A DNA stretch of 64,000 nt from Thermosyntropha sp. (lineage in GTDB: Bacteria > Bacillota > Syntrophomonadia > Syntrophomonadales > Syntrophomonadaceae): the NCBI RefSeq assembly GCF_017656155.1, contig NZ_JACDOH010000001.1:300540-364539 (forward strand). Direction: 5' to 3'. Of the stretch, positions 1-8,623 are shown in pieces (position 1 is the stretch's first letter; every line of letters starts with the position of its first letter). The notes beneath the pieces were generated by a model. That model worked only from the letters and a program-made list of their open reading frames with translations. It had not been told where the DNA came from and made no database searches. The position numbers and the translations under genes are program-made.

Positions 1-2
1 TT

Positions 3-740
3 GGAAAAAAAGATGTGCTTTTTTTGATACCTGTTATAATATTTCTTTCTTTATGGGAAATAGCGGGGAATCTTGCCCATACCCCTTTATTTCCCCCTTT
101 GAGCCGGGTGCTGGCTGAAATGTTTCGCCTTTTAGAAAACGGAATACTTCTTAAAAGTTTGGAGGCAAGTCTGCTGAGGGTTCTTGCAGGTTATATTTTG
201 GGGAGCCTTTTCGGTCTGTTTATAGGTATTCTTATGGGCATAAGCAGGATTGCCGAGTATGCTTTAAGGCCTTTGATAAGCATGCTTTTTCCTATTCCTA
301 TTTTGGGCTGGCTTCCACTCTTAATGCTCTGGATAGGGATAAATGAGGCTCTACCTATAACCCTTATATTTATATGTACTTTTTTTCCGGTGGCCTATAA
401 TACCTTTACCGGAATAAGGGAAGTTAAAGCTGAATATATAAAAGCTGCCAGGACATTAGGTGCTTCTGACTGGTTTATCTTCTGGCATGTAATATTTCCA
501 CTGGCTTTGCCTAACATATTTACCGGATTGCGTCTTGAGGCTGGCATGGCATGGCGGTCGGTAATTGCAGCTGAAATGTTTGCCATTCCAGTTGGGATTG
601 GTGCTTTGCTCATGAACGGGGAAAATTTGATAAGAGTAGACATAATCATGACATGCTTAATTGTTTTATCAATTATGTCTGTATTTTTTGAATATATCTT
701 TATATGGCTGGAAAAGAAGACTACCGGAGCCTGGAGGTAA
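3..740 (+). CDS. ABC transporter permease, NitT/TauT (SsuC/TauC) family, 5' end probably outside window
   Basis: Inner-membrane subunit of an ABC importer. The frame is open to the left edge; a GTG at position 15 could start it but no convincing ribosome site lies before it, so a few N-terminal residues are probably missing. About six hydrophobic segments are visible. The cytoplasmic coupling loop reads roughly EYIKAARTLGASDWFIFWHV, the EAA-type motif that contacts the ATPase, and the family signature continues with PLALPNIFTGLR. It stops 3 bases before the ATG of the ATPase gene, so the two are one operon. The family carries nitrate, sulfonates, taurine, thiamine precursors or metals; the substrate here is not shown. 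No solute-binding protein gene is in view, and it may lie just upstream. Confidence 0.85.
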   Translation, partial: GKKDVLFLIPVIIFLSLWEIAGNLAHTPLFPPLSRVLAEMFRLLENGILLKSLEASLLRVLAGYILGSLFGLFIGILMGISRIAEYALRPLISMLFPIPILGWLPLLMLWIGINEALPITLIFICTFFPVAYNTFTGIREVKAEYIKAARTLGASDWFIFWHVIFPLALPNIFTGLRLEAGMAWRSVIAAEMFAIPVGIGALLMNGENLIRVDIIMTCLIVLSIMSVFFEYIFIWLEKKTTGAWR

Positions 741-742
741 AA

Positions 743-1420
743 ATGGCTTTAATCTGTCTTAAAAATATTGCCAATTCCTACTGCTTAAAAAACATAAATT
801 TAACTATACAAGATGGAGAACTTATGGTGCTTTTGGGGTCTACCGGTGCAGGTAAAAGCACCCTTTTAAATGTTATTGCTGGATTAACTCCGTATGAAGG
901 GGAAGTGTATTTCAACGGACGGAATATGAATTTAATTCCCCCGGAAAAACGCGGAATTGGGTATCTGTTTCAGGATATTGCTCTTTTTCCTCATCTTTGC
1001 GCCTATGACAACATCGCCTTCAGCCTGCGGGCAGCAAAATGTCCAAAAGATGAGGTAAAAAGAAGGGTTGAAGAGATTATGCAGCTTATGCATATATCTC
1101 ATCTCAAAGATCGCTACCCCAAAGAGCTTAGCGGTGGAGAAAAACAGAGGGTGGGGCTGGCTCGTGCCCTGGTTAGGAAACCGGAGATACTTCTCCTCGA
1201 TGAACCTTTATCTAGCCTTGATCCGGCGACTGCTTGCAGTATTCGCAGAGAACTGAAGCAGCTCAAAAGAGAACTTAAGCTTACTATACTTTATGTAACC
1301 CATAATTATGCAGAAGCGGGGGAATTAGCCGACAGAATTGCTGTTATTATGAATGGGGAGCTAAAGAGGTTAGGTTCTCCAGAGGAGATTTTAAATAACT
1401 TGACAGTCAATCCCAGTTAA
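743..1420 (+). CDS. ABC transporter ATP-binding protein, partner of the upstream permease
   Basis: ATPase of about 225 residues that powers the adjacent permease. Visible motifs in order are Walker A GSTGAGKST, a Q-loop (FQDIALFPHL), the signature LSGGEKQRVGLARAL, Walker B ILLLDEP and the switch histidine in YVTHN. An upstream in-frame ATG at 704 exists, but the start at 743 is preferred because GGAGG lies at 733-737 and the family normally begins a few residues before the first beta strand. The FNGRNMNLIPPEKRGIGY region resembles molybdate/tungstate and sulfonate importers. There is no C-terminal TOBE domain. The gene is followed after 12 bases by the DUF364-like gene, which suggests joint expression. 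Confidence 0.87.
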   Translation: MALICLKNIANSYCLKNINLTIQDGELMVLLGSTGAGKSTLLNVIAGLTPYEGEVYFNGRNMNLIPPEKRGIGYLFQDIALFPHLCAYDNIAFSLRAAKCPKDEVKRRVEEIMQLMHISHLKDRYPKELSGGEKQRVGLARALVRKPEILLLDEPLSSLDPATACSIRRELKQLKRELKLTILYVTHNYAEAGELADRIAVIMNGELKRLGSPEEILNNLTVNPS

Positions 1421-1432
1421 GGAGGTTAAAAA

Positions 1433-2185
1433 ATGCTGGAAAACCGCCGAAAGAACTTTTTTGAGGAGTTGAAGAGAGAATTTATCCACCTGGCAGACGC
1501 TCTTGGCTTGAAAGAGGCGAAAGTGGAAGTTAAGGCTTCTCCCTTAAAGCCGGAAGATGCCATTGGTGCAGTTAAGCGTCAGGACTATGTACTTTTGAAA
1601 GGCAAAGAAAAACTCCTTGAAGCTACGGTTATGGGATGCCGGGGACAGGCTTTCACCAGCGCTCAAGGAGATTTTAAAGGGACTCTGGAAGAAGTTTTGT
1701 CTTTTGACTTGGAAAACGACTTTCAGCGTGCGGTATATGTTGCTGTATTAAATGCTATTGCCCTTTATGCAGGAAAAACTGAAAAAACCGTGCACTGCCG
1801 CAATGAGGGACCTGAGCTGTGTGCCCAAAAAGCAGCCGATTATTTTAAGGGAAAATACGGCAATCCCCGCATCCTTATGGTAGGCTACCAGCCTGCCCTG
1901 GCTGAGGCGCTGAATAATGCGGGATTTTCCCTTACTGTATTAGATCTGGATTCTGACAATATAGGAAAAAACAAAAACGGGGTATTAATTCAAAACGGGA
2001 GAGAAAACTTAAGCGAACATATTGCTTCCTGTGACGTTATATTTGCTACCGGCAGCACTATCTGCAACGCAACTATCGACAATTTCTACAATACAGGGAA
2101 ACCGCTTGTTTTTTTCGGTACCACTGGTGCTGGAGCTGCAGCTTTGCTCGGGATTGAAAGATTTTGTCCGGAGTCAATGGCTTGA
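1433..2185 (+). CDS. DUF4213/DUF364-type putative heavy-metal chelation protein
   Basis: Protein of 250 residues with an N-terminal alpha/beta part (about 1-115, DUF4213-like) and a C-terminal Rossmann-like part (about 125-240, DUF364-like). Recognisable features are NPRILMVGYQPALAEAL, where a nucleotide-like fold begins, and GKPLVFFGTTGAGAAALLG near the end. Proteins of this family are widely annotated as putative metal-chelating proteins and sit beside ABC importers for metals or oxyanions; the biochemical role is not established. Here it is the last gene of the ABC operon, with AAGGAGG before the ATG and a strong terminator directly after. An uptake-linked metal role is an inference from context. 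The fold call is by motif only. Confidence 0.7.
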   Translation: MLENRRKNFFEELKREFIHLADALGLKEAKVEVKASPLKPEDAIGAVKRQDYVLLKGKEKLLEATVMGCRGQAFTSAQGDFKGTLEEVLSFDLENDFQRAVYVAVLNAIALYAGKTEKTVHCRNEGPELCAQKAADYFKGKYGNPRILMVGYQPALAEALNNAGFSLTVLDLDSDNIGKNKNGVLIQNGRENLSEHIASCDVIFATGSTICNATIDNFYNTGKPLVFFGTTGAGAAALLGIERFCPESMA

Positions 2186-2200
2186 GAAAGATAAAAAAGA

Positions 2201-2227
2201 AAAACCTGGCTATGCCAGGTTTTTCTT
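2201..2227 (+). terminator. Intrinsic terminator after the ABC/DUF364 operon
   Basis: AAAACCTGGC, a 3-base loop TAT, and GCCAGGTTTT form a perfect stem followed by TCTTATT. It lies 16 bases after the stop codon. Confidence 0.85.
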
Positions 2228-2292
2228 ATTATAAGACAATAGGGCTGAGGATAAAATATAGCGAAAGAAGAATGAGTTTATGGGGGTTATAA

Positions 2293-3261
2293 ATGAATAA
2301 CAAAGTTTTAATATTTGTTTTTATTTTGAACTTATTTTCTGTGGCTTTTTCCCTTCCTGTCCAGGCTGCCCCGGATTTAAACATATCTTCTGATAATAGT
2401 CAAAGAATTGTGGTGAATCGTACTGATTTTCCGGTGCTTTATTTTAAAAAACCTAATATAAGAGGTGAAGCAGTTTATCTCTTAGAGGCAAGGCTTAGGG
2501 AGTTGGGATATGATATTTTGCCTGATGGAGTTTATGATGCTGAAACAGAAAAGGCAGTGCGTTTGTTTCAAATAGCCAATCAACTTGAAGATAGTGGGGT
2601 AGTCAATAAGAAGATTTGGCTTGTTTTGATGGAAGAAGATAAGGGTGAGGACTGTTTTACTAAAGATGAGGAGCAAATGAAAGGGAGAGTTGTAATAGTT
2701 ATTGATACAGCAACTCGCAGATTAATGCTCTATCAGGATGGAGAAAAGATAGTAAGCTATCCAGTAGCAGTAGGCAAAAATTCAACTCCATCACCTATTG
2801 GAGAATGGAAGATAGTTCATAAATCTTTAAACTGGGGCAATGGATTTGGCACCAGATGGATGGGACTTAATGTGCCTTGGGGAATTTACGGGATACATGG
2901 CACCAATAAACCAGGTTCAATTGGCAGTTATGCTTCACATGGATGTATACGAATGTTTAATCGGGATGTGGAAAAACTTTATCCTCTCATTCCCTGGGGG
3001 ACTACAGTGAGGATAGTTAACAACGGTAAGATGTATCCTGAAAAAGTAGCACCGAAACCATTAAAAAAAGGAAGTTTGGGACAGCAGGTGGTTTATGTAC
3101 AAGCGAGGCTTAAAGATTTGGGTTATGTTTTTGATCGGGCTGACGGAAGATATGGGAATATGACTGAACTGGCAGTTAAATATTTTCAGATAACTCATGG
3201 AATTGAACCTACTGGAGAAGTTGATGAAGCTGTTTATCGAGCCTTAGGTTTAATTGATTAA
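2293..3261 (+). CDS. Secreted L,D-transpeptidase (YkuD) with two peptidoglycan-binding domains
   Basis: Cell-wall enzyme of 322 residues that would make or remodel 3-3 peptide cross-links. It begins with a signal peptide (about 1-26, ending PVQAA). A PG_binding_1 domain follows (about 55-108), then the YkuD catalytic domain (about 132-243) with IHGTN and the catalytic motif SHGCIRM (His216, Cys218, His202 nearby). A second PG_binding_1 domain (about 260-320) closes it. The order PGB-YkuD-PGB is typical of clostridial and Bacillus cell-wall or spore-associated enzymes. It is monocistronic, bounded by a terminator upstream and a new promoter downstream. Catalytic residues are intact. Confidence 0.92.
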   Translation: MNNKVLIFVFILNLFSVAFSLPVQAAPDLNISSDNSQRIVVNRTDFPVLYFKKPNIRGEAVYLLEARLRELGYDILPDGVYDAETEKAVRLFQIANQLEDSGVVNKKIWLVLMEEDKGEDCFTKDEEQMKGRVVIVIDTATRRLMLYQDGEKIVSYPVAVGKNSTPSPIGEWKIVHKSLNWGNGFGTRWMGLNVPWGIYGIHGTNKPGSIGSYASHGCIRMFNRDVEKLYPLIPWGTTVRIVNNGKMYPEKVAPKPLKKGSLGQQVVYVQARLKDLGYVFDRADGRYGNMTELAVKYFQITHGIEPTGEVDEAVYRALGLID

Positions 3262-3269
3262 AAAAAATA

Positions 3270-3298
3270 TTGACATATGCCCATAAACCTTCTACAAT
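3270..3298 (+). promoter_or_regulatory. Sigma-A promoter of the small Gly/Arg-rich protein gene, with repeated GACATATG
   Basis: A perfect -35 TTGACA (3270-3275), a 17-bp spacer and -10 TACAAT (3293-3298). The octamer GACATATG occurs at 3272-3279 overlapping the -35, and again at 3306-3313 just after the expected start site. The first copy is part of the palindrome TATG-CC-CATA (3276-3285). This arrangement looks like an operator around a strong promoter; the regulator is unknown. Confidence 0.75.
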
Positions 3299-3336
3299 TA
3301 AAATAGACATATGACCAAAAAAGGGAGGTGTAAAAT

Positions 3337-3612
3337 ATGCCAGGTTTTGATGGAACTGGGCCTTTAGGCTATGGGCCTATGACAGGCAGAGGTCTTGGCC
3401 CCTGCGGCAGAGGGCTTAGAAGAGGTTATTTTGGTTTCGGACGCGGCAGGGGAATAGGGTTTGGTCGCCGGTTTGGAGGATTTGGTCGCTGGTTCGGAGG
3501 GTTTGCAGACCCACGTTTTGTTTATGATTTTAACCTTAAAGATTATAAGAGATATTTAGAACAGGAATTAGCAATAGTAAACGAAGAGCTGGCAAAAGAA
3601 GAAAAAGAGTAA
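3337..3612 (+). CDS. Small Gly/Arg-rich DUF5320-like protein
   Basis: Protein of 91 residues. The N-terminal half is low-complexity, opening MPGFDGTGPLGYGPMTGRG and continuing with GLGPCGRG and several G-F-G-R repeats. The C-terminal part (about 62-91) is a charged helix, KRYLEQELAIVNEELAKEEKE, likely coiled coil. The N-terminal signature is that of the DUF5320 family, commonly found beside dinitrogenase Fe-Mo cofactor-like (NifX/NifB-type) proteins in anaerobes. No such partner is present here. GGGAGGTG lies before the ATG; promoter and terminator make it a single-gene unit. Function is unknown; one Cys and the Gly/Arg tract are the only obvious functional groups. Confidence 0.8.
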   Translation: MPGFDGTGPLGYGPMTGRGLGPCGRGLRRGYFGFGRGRGIGFGRRFGGFGRWFGGFADPRFVYDFNLKDYKRYLEQELAIVNEELAKEEKE

Positions 3613-3628
3613 TTCCCCCTTAGCTGTT

Positions 3629-3667
3629 AAGGAGCAATCTAATTTTAAGATTGCTCCTTTTTTTATT
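3629..3667 (+). terminator. Intrinsic terminator of the small Gly/Arg-rich protein gene
   Basis: AAGGAGCAATCT (3629-3640) pairs with AGATTGCTCCTT (3648-3659), followed by a run of T. Confidence 0.9.
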
Positions 3668-3830
3668 TTTTAAATTTTTTGTAAATATTTTTGCGATATG
3701 AAATAAATTTGTTCTTTTCAGAAATTATAATTCGACAGGAAAAAGATGGTTAAAATAATATAATTAAACTTATATATTAGAATTATTTATATTAATGTTT
3801 TAACGGTTTTCAATACAAGGGGGTGAACTT

Positions 3831-5390
3831 TTGCATATTTGGCTTAATGGTTTTTTAAAATCTTTTCATGAAAATTATAATGGTTCAAATATGATGACAG
3901 GGATTATGGAAATTCTAGAGTCTTTCTTTCTATTAACTGATGAAGATTTAAATATAATAAAGGCCAGCCGGGGGGTTAGAAATTTATGGAATGTTGGAAG
4001 AGAAAATTTGGAAGGCTTAAGTCTTTTTACCTTACTGTCAGAGGAGGAGTTGAATTTAATACAGGAATTGTTGAATTCTTCTGAAAGATGTAAAATTATT
4101 CATTTTAAGACTGGAGGGGACAAGCTTAGAAGCTTTAAAATCCATGCCGGTTTTTTAATAGATAGTACAGGCCGGGAATATTATGTGTTTTCAGGGGTAG
4201 AGATTAGTGATATTTTGTATGAAAAAAATAAAATTGAAGAGGTTAGCTATAGTAAAACTGAATTTTTAGCTAATATAAGCCATGAAATCAGAACTTCTTT
4301 GGTGGGAATTCTGGGTTTTTGCGAGCTGATGAGACGTGAAGCTTTGAGTATTATGCAAAGGGAAGGTATAGAAACTGTATATTATTGTGCTAATCAGCTT
4401 TTAGGTCTGGTAAATGATGTGCTTAATTTATCTAAAATTGAAGCAGGACAGATTGAGATAAAGCGGCATGAATTTGATCTTCATAATATGATAAAACAGA
4501 CTTTTTTATCTTTGTTGCCTCAGTTCAAGAAGAAAGGTTTAGCTTTTAAACTGGTCATATCTGATGATGTGCCGGAAAGTGTAATAGGTGATGAAATACG
4601 CATAAGACAGGTGCTTAACAATCTCTTGATAAATGCAGTTAAGTATACGGACGAAGGGTATATAAAGCTAGAGGTTAAACGGGGAAAAGAGAAATTATAT
4701 GAAAGCCTGGATTTTAATTTGTGTTTTTTAGTTTGCGATACGGGCAGAGGACTTAAAGCAGAAGATGTCGAACAGTTATTTAAGCCTTTTGTCCGGATTA
4801 ATGATTATGGGGAAGAAAACACCGGCACCGGGCTGGGGTTGGCTATAACTAAAGAGCTGGTAGAAATTATGGGTGGAAGTATATGGTATGAGCCAAATGG
4901 AGAAAAGGGATCTATTTTTGCATTTTCTATTCCTTTAAAAAAGGCGAAAAATAGTATAAAAAATGATTTTGAAAGTAATGATGAAAGTTTAGAAAATAAT
5001 AAAACCTGTGCTAAAGGCAAAAAGGTTTTGCTGGTTGAGGACATAGCTGTTAACCGAAAGCTTATAAGCTATATGCTTAAAGATTTGGGGTATGAAGTGA
5101 TAACTGCGGAAAATGGGCAGAAGTGTCTTGAAGTTTTAAAAACAGAAGTGCCGGATGTTATTTTAATGGATATGCAGATGCCAGTTATGGATGGTTATAA
5201 AGCTGCTTCTATTATACGGGAAACAGGAAATATATATATACCACTGGTTGCTTTGACGGCTTATGCTATGGAAGGAGATGTTGAAAAGTGTCGTCAAGCA
5301 GGATGCGACTACTACCTCAGCAAGCCTTTTACTCAAGAACAGTTAAAAAATGTTTTAGACGAGTGTTTTAAATTTAAAGATAGGGTTTGA
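3831..5390 (+). CDS. Cytoplasmic hybrid sensor histidine kinase with C-terminal receiver domain
   Basis: Two-component protein of 519 residues without transmembrane segments. An N-terminal PAS-like sensor (about 25-130) precedes the HisKA domain with H-box SHEIRTSLVG (His151), then HATPase_c with N-box NNLLINAVKYT, G1 DTGRG and G2 GTGLGLAI (about 255-375). The receiver (about 397-517) has VEDIAVNRKL, phospho-acceptor Asp447 in ILMDMQMPVMDGY, the LTA threonine and the KPF lysine. The TTG start at 3831 is supported by AAGGGGGTGAA just before it. There is no HPt or output domain, so a separate phosphotransfer partner is expected. cheW follows but about 135 bases away. The residue after the H-box Thr is Ser, not the usual Pro. 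Confidence 0.93.
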   Translation: MHIWLNGFLKSFHENYNGSNMMTGIMEILESFFLLTDEDLNIIKASRGVRNLWNVGRENLEGLSLFTLLSEEELNLIQELLNSSERCKIIHFKTGGDKLRSFKIHAGFLIDSTGREYYVFSGVEISDILYEKNKIEEVSYSKTEFLANISHEIRTSLVGILGFCELMRREALSIMQREGIETVYYCANQLLGLVNDVLNLSKIEAGQIEIKRHEFDLHNMIKQTFLSLLPQFKKKGLAFKLVISDDVPESVIGDEIRIRQVLNNLLINAVKYTDEGYIKLEVKRGKEKLYESLDFNLCFLVCDTGRGLKAEDVEQLFKPFVRINDYGEENTGTGLGLAITKELVEIMGGSIWYEPNGEKGSIFAFSIPLKKAKNSIKNDFESNDESLENNKTCAKGKKVLLVEDIAVNRKLISYMLKDLGYEVITAENGQKCLEVLKTEVPDVILMDMQMPVMDGYKAASIIRETGNIYIPLVALTAYAMEGDVEKCRQAGCDYYLSKPFTQEQLKNVLDECFKFKDRV

Positions 5391-5525
5391 ATAATATAAA
5401 ATTGAAGTTTTATTTGTTATATTTTAAAGGATTTTATACCCAATATGTTAAATATAATGTATATTATAAAATATAAAAGTCTGAATTGTTGTCAAAATGC
5501 AGGCTGGATGAGGGAGGGTTTTAAA

Positions 5526-5996
5526 ATGGCTGATGAAATTCAACTGGTGGTGTTTACTTTAAAACAAGGTGGGACAACTTGTGAATATGGCGTTCCAATA
5601 ACTAAAGTGCAGGAAATAATCCCTATGACTACTCCTACAAAATTGCCTCAGACTCCTGATTTTGTAGAAGGAATTATCAATCTGCGTGGTAAGATTATAC
5701 CTATTATTGATTTAAAGAAAAGGTTTGCCATGGGAGAATCTGAAATTACCAGTGAAAGCCGTAGTGTAGTAGTAGAGGTGGAAGGGCAAACAGTAGGTAT
5801 AATTGTAGATGAAGTAAGTGAAGTTTTACGGTTACCGGTAAGCAGTATTGAACCTCCGCCTGCTGTTATGGGGGGAATTACTGCAGAGTATTTAAAAGGG
5901 GTAGGCAAGATCAATGACAGGCTTTTAATTTTGCTTGATATGGATAAGATATTGACTGAACAGGAAAAGAAGGAGTTAGCGGAAGTAGGGGAATAA
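5526..5996 (+). CDS. cheW: CheW-like chemotaxis coupling protein
   Basis: CheW-domain protein of 156 residues that couples receptors to the kinase CheA, or acts as a single-domain scaffold. Diagnostic stretches are YGVPITKVQEIIPM, VEGIINLRGKIIPIIDL and VGIIVDEVSEVLRLP, matching the two SH3-like subdomains. The ATG at 5526 is chosen over an in-frame ATG at 5445 because GGGAGGG stands at 5512-5518 and the shorter protein has the family's usual length. No cheA, mcp or cheY is nearby, so its partners are elsewhere. It follows the hybrid kinase but with its own spacing. Confidence 0.93.
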   Translation: MADEIQLVVFTLKQGGTTCEYGVPITKVQEIIPMTTPTKLPQTPDFVEGIINLRGKIIPIIDLKKRFAMGESEITSESRSVVVEVEGQTVGIIVDEVSEVLRLPVSSIEPPPAVMGGITAEYLKGVGKINDRLLILLDMDKILTEQEKKELAEVGE

Positions 5997-6020
5997 AAAA
6001 TAGTTTCAAAGAGGCACCCT

Positions 6021-6058
6021 GCCCTGGAATCTAAAAGGTTTCGGGGCTATTATTTTTG
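6021..6058 (+). terminator. Probable terminator after cheW
   Basis: GCCCTGGAAT (6021-6030) can pair with GTTTCGGGGC (6038-6047) over ten pairs including three G-U wobbles, followed by TATTATTTTTG. Confidence 0.5.
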
Positions 6059-6145
6059 CAGTATAATTACATATAAATTTTGGAGATTATTACCTCTTAT
6101 TGGATAAACTAAACTTAGCTTTAATCTTAATATAGGTGGTATTAT

Positions 6146-6559
6146 ATGTTAATAGGTATAGATATAGTAGATATTGAAAGGGTAAAAAAAGCGGTTGAAA
6201 GGAATCCGCGTTTTTTAAAACGGGTTTTTACTCCGAATGAACTAGAATACTGTATGGGAAAAAATAATCCATATCCTTCGCTGGCAGCAAGGTTTGCGGC
6301 TAAAGAAGCTTTGCGTAAACTGCATCCTTTTTTTTCTAAAGGTATTAAGTTTCACGAAGTGGAAGTAGTTCGAGACAGTGGTGGAAGACCGAACATAGTT
6401 TTATATGGCAATGCTTTGCTTAAAAAAAGACAGGCAGGGATAGAAAATTTATCTTTAAGCCTTTCACATGCAAAGTATCAGGCGGTAGCTGCTGTGATAG
6501 CTACGAAAGGAGTGGGGGAAAATGAAGATTTTGAAAGCAGCGGAGATGAAAGAAATTGA
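6146..6559 (+). CDS. acpS: Holo-[acyl-carrier-protein] synthase
   Basis: Transfers the 4'-phosphopantetheine group of CoA to the DSL serine of ACP; its substrate gene acpP lies at about 31 kb. Family motifs are MLIGIDIVDIERV at the N-terminus (Mg-binding Asp), ARFAAKEAL (catalytic Glu) and SLSLSHAKYQAVAAV. Length is 137 residues; the last dozen residues run past the usual end and overlap the start of nnr by 38 bases, so the two are translationally coupled. The acpS-nnr pairing is a common Firmicute arrangement. TAGGTGG upstream of the ATG serves as ribosome site. Confidence 0.95.
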   Translation: MLIGIDIVDIERVKKAVERNPRFLKRVFTPNELEYCMGKNNPYPSLAARFAAKEALRKLHPFFSKGIKFHEVEVVRDSGGRPNIVLYGNALLKKRQAGIENLSLSLSHAKYQAVAAVIATKGVGENEDFESSGDERN

Positions 6560-8075
6560 TAAACGAGCAAGCAGCGAATACGGAATTCCAAGCATTGTCC
6601 TGATGGAGAATGCGGGAATAAGAACAGTTGAAGTTATTGAAGAAGTATTAGGTGATATAAGAGAGAAGAAGGTAGTTGTTGTAGCTGGAAAAGGAAATAA
6701 TGGCGGAGATGGGCTGGTTATAGCAAGGCAGCTTATAAACGGCGGGGCAAGAGTCGAAACATTTTTACTGGGTGAAGAAAAAGAACTTACTGTAGATACC
6801 AGGATAAACTATGAAGTTTTACAAAAAATGAAAGGAAGTATTTATCCTCTGTTAACACCAGATCATTTGCAGATATTTAAAAACAGCCTTCTCAATGCGG
6901 ATTTAATAGTTGATAGCATTTACGGAATAGGATTTAAGGGAAGTTTGGGTGATTTTGAAGCTGAAGTTGTGAATATTATAAACAGAAGCAGGTCTTTAGT
7001 AGTGGCGGTAGATATACCTTCAGGGATAGAGGCTGATACAGGGAAGGTACATAATACAGCGGTAAAAGCTCATCGGACGGTAACTTTTGCTGCTCTCAAG
7101 TTAGGGCTTATTTTGGAACCGGGGCATAGTTTTGCAGGCAACATAACAGTTGCTGACATATCTATACCCCGAGGACTTGTTGATAATGATGACTTAAAGA
7201 ATAATCTTATTACCAGGGAAATGATAAAACCGTACATAAATAAGAGCAATCCTGAATCGCACAAAGGCACTTATGGACATGCACTGGTAATAGGAGGAAC
7301 AGCAGGAATGACCGGGGCTGTAAGTATGGCTTCTTATGCAGCTTTGCGCACCGGTGCTGGATTGGTAACAGCTGCGGTTCCCGAGTCTTTACTCCCTGTT
7401 GTAGCCAGTATGCGTTCCGAAGTTATGACGGCTCCGCTTTCTGAGACGGCACAGTCTACAATTGCCTTAGAGGCTATACCTGCTATTGAAAATCTATTGG
7501 GAACAGCTTCAGTTTGTGCAATAGGCTGTGGTATGTCACGTTATATGGAGGCCAAGTCTGTCTTGCGCTTTGTTTTAGAAAAATCAGGAGTGCCTCTGGT
7601 TATAGATGCTGATGGGCTTAATGCCTTATCTGAAGATGTAAGTATGCTTGCTAGTCGCCAAGTGCCAGTAGTTTTAACTCCTCATCCGGGGGAAATGGCA
7701 AGGCTTATTAAAAAAAGCATAAAGGAGATTCAGGTTAACCGCCTGGAGATTGCTCGGGAATTTGCAGAAAAGTGGCAGGTAACTCTGGTTTTGAAAGGCA
7801 ATAAAACGATAGTAGCCCTTCCTTCAGGTGATGCATATATAAATATGACGGGGAATCCAGGAATGGGTACTGCAGGTAGTGGAGATGTCCTATGCGGTGT
7901 CATTGCTGGACTTATTGCGCAGGGGTTAAATCCGCAAATAGCATCGATAGTTGGAGTATATGTTCATGGCTTGGCCGGGGATTTAGCAGCTGAAGCAAAA
8001 GGAGAGCGTGGCCTTGTAGCTGGTGATATAATAGAGTTTGTTCCTGAAGTTTTGAAACAGATGGAGTTATCTTAA
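6522..8075 (+). CDS. nnr: Bifunctional NAD(P)H-hydrate epimerase / ADP-dependent dehydratase
   Basis: Repairs damaged nicotinamide cofactors. The N-terminal YjeF_N epimerase (about 1-215) has LMENAG, the nucleotide motif GKGNNGGDGL and VDSIYGIGFKG. The C-terminal carbohydrate-kinase-like dehydratase (about 225-510) has GGTAGMTGAVSMAS, DADGLNAL, LTPHPGEMARL and GNPGMGTAGSGDVL, the last holding the catalytic Asp region. At 517 residues it is a normal full-length fusion. GTGGGGG lies before the ATG, inside the end of acpS. Confidence 0.95.
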   Translation: MKILKAAEMKEIDKRASSEYGIPSIVLMENAGIRTVEVIEEVLGDIREKKVVVVAGKGNNGGDGLVIARQLINGGARVETFLLGEEKELTVDTRINYEVLQKMKGSIYPLLTPDHLQIFKNSLLNADLIVDSIYGIGFKGSLGDFEAEVVNIINRSRSLVVAVDIPSGIEADTGKVHNTAVKAHRTVTFAALKLGLILEPGHSFAGNITVADISIPRGLVDNDDLKNNLITREMIKPYINKSNPESHKGTYGHALVIGGTAGMTGAVSMASYAALRTGAGLVTAAVPESLLPVVASMRSEVMTAPLSETAQSTIALEAIPAIENLLGTASVCAIGCGMSRYMEAKSVLRFVLEKSGVPLVIDADGLNALSEDVSMLASRQVPVVLTPHPGEMARLIKKSIKEIQVNRLEIAREFAEKWQVTLVLKGNKTIVALPSGDAYINMTGNPGMGTAGSGDVLCGVIAGLIAQGLNPQIASIVGVYVHGLAGDLAAEAKGERGLVAGDIIEFVPEVLKQMELS

Positions 8076-8167
8076 ATAATATAATATCAGATCCTGGTGA
8101 ATATTATGGTATGCCAAGTTTTATAATTGATAATAAATAATGAATATTCAGGAAAGAAGGGGAATAT

Positions 8168-8623
8168 ATGTTGGCTAGAGATATTATGACCCGTGAAGTT
8201 ATTATGGTTAAACCTGATACTACTATTGAAGAAGCGGCCAAAATTTTAGTAGAAAACAAAATCAGCGGTATTCCGGTTGTAGATGACGATGAAAATATTT
8301 TGGGTATAGTTACAGAAAAAGACCTGATGGTTAAGGCTTCTGAATTAAAAGTTCCTTTTTATATTACTTTATTTGACAGTATTATTTTTTTAGAAAATCC
8401 CATACGATTTAATAACAATCTTAAAAAGTATTTTGCTTCCCAGGTCCAAGACGTAATGACTACCCGGGTAATTATGGTGGAAGAAGATACCCCGGTAAGT
8501 GAAGTTGCCCGCCTCATGCAGAGTGAGAAGGTAAATCGCATTCCGGTGGTAAAAGAAGGGAAAATAACCGGTATTATTACCCGTAACGATATTCTTAAAT
8601 CCCTGGTAAGAAAAGATGGATAA
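8168..8623 (+). CDS. CBS-domain pair protein
   Basis: Protein of 151 residues made of two CBS motifs (about 7-60 and 95-150). Each begins with a D-I/V-M-T-R/T signature (ARDIMTREVIMV, VQDVMTTRVIMV) and carries IPVVDDDENILGIVTEKDL or IPVVKEGKITGIITRNDIL. Such pairs bind adenine nucleotides as energy sensors. The insert between them (about 60-92) is longer than average. It overlaps alr by 8 bases and follows nnr, which hints at regulation of neighbouring enzymes, but no partner can be named. Confidence 0.92.
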   Translation: MLARDIMTREVIMVKPDTTIEEAAKILVENKISGIPVVDDDENILGIVTEKDLMVKASELKVPFYITLFDSIIFLENPIRFNNNLKKYFASQVQDVMTTRVIMVEEDTPVSEVARLMQSEKVNRIPVVKEGKITGIITRNDILKSLVRKDG

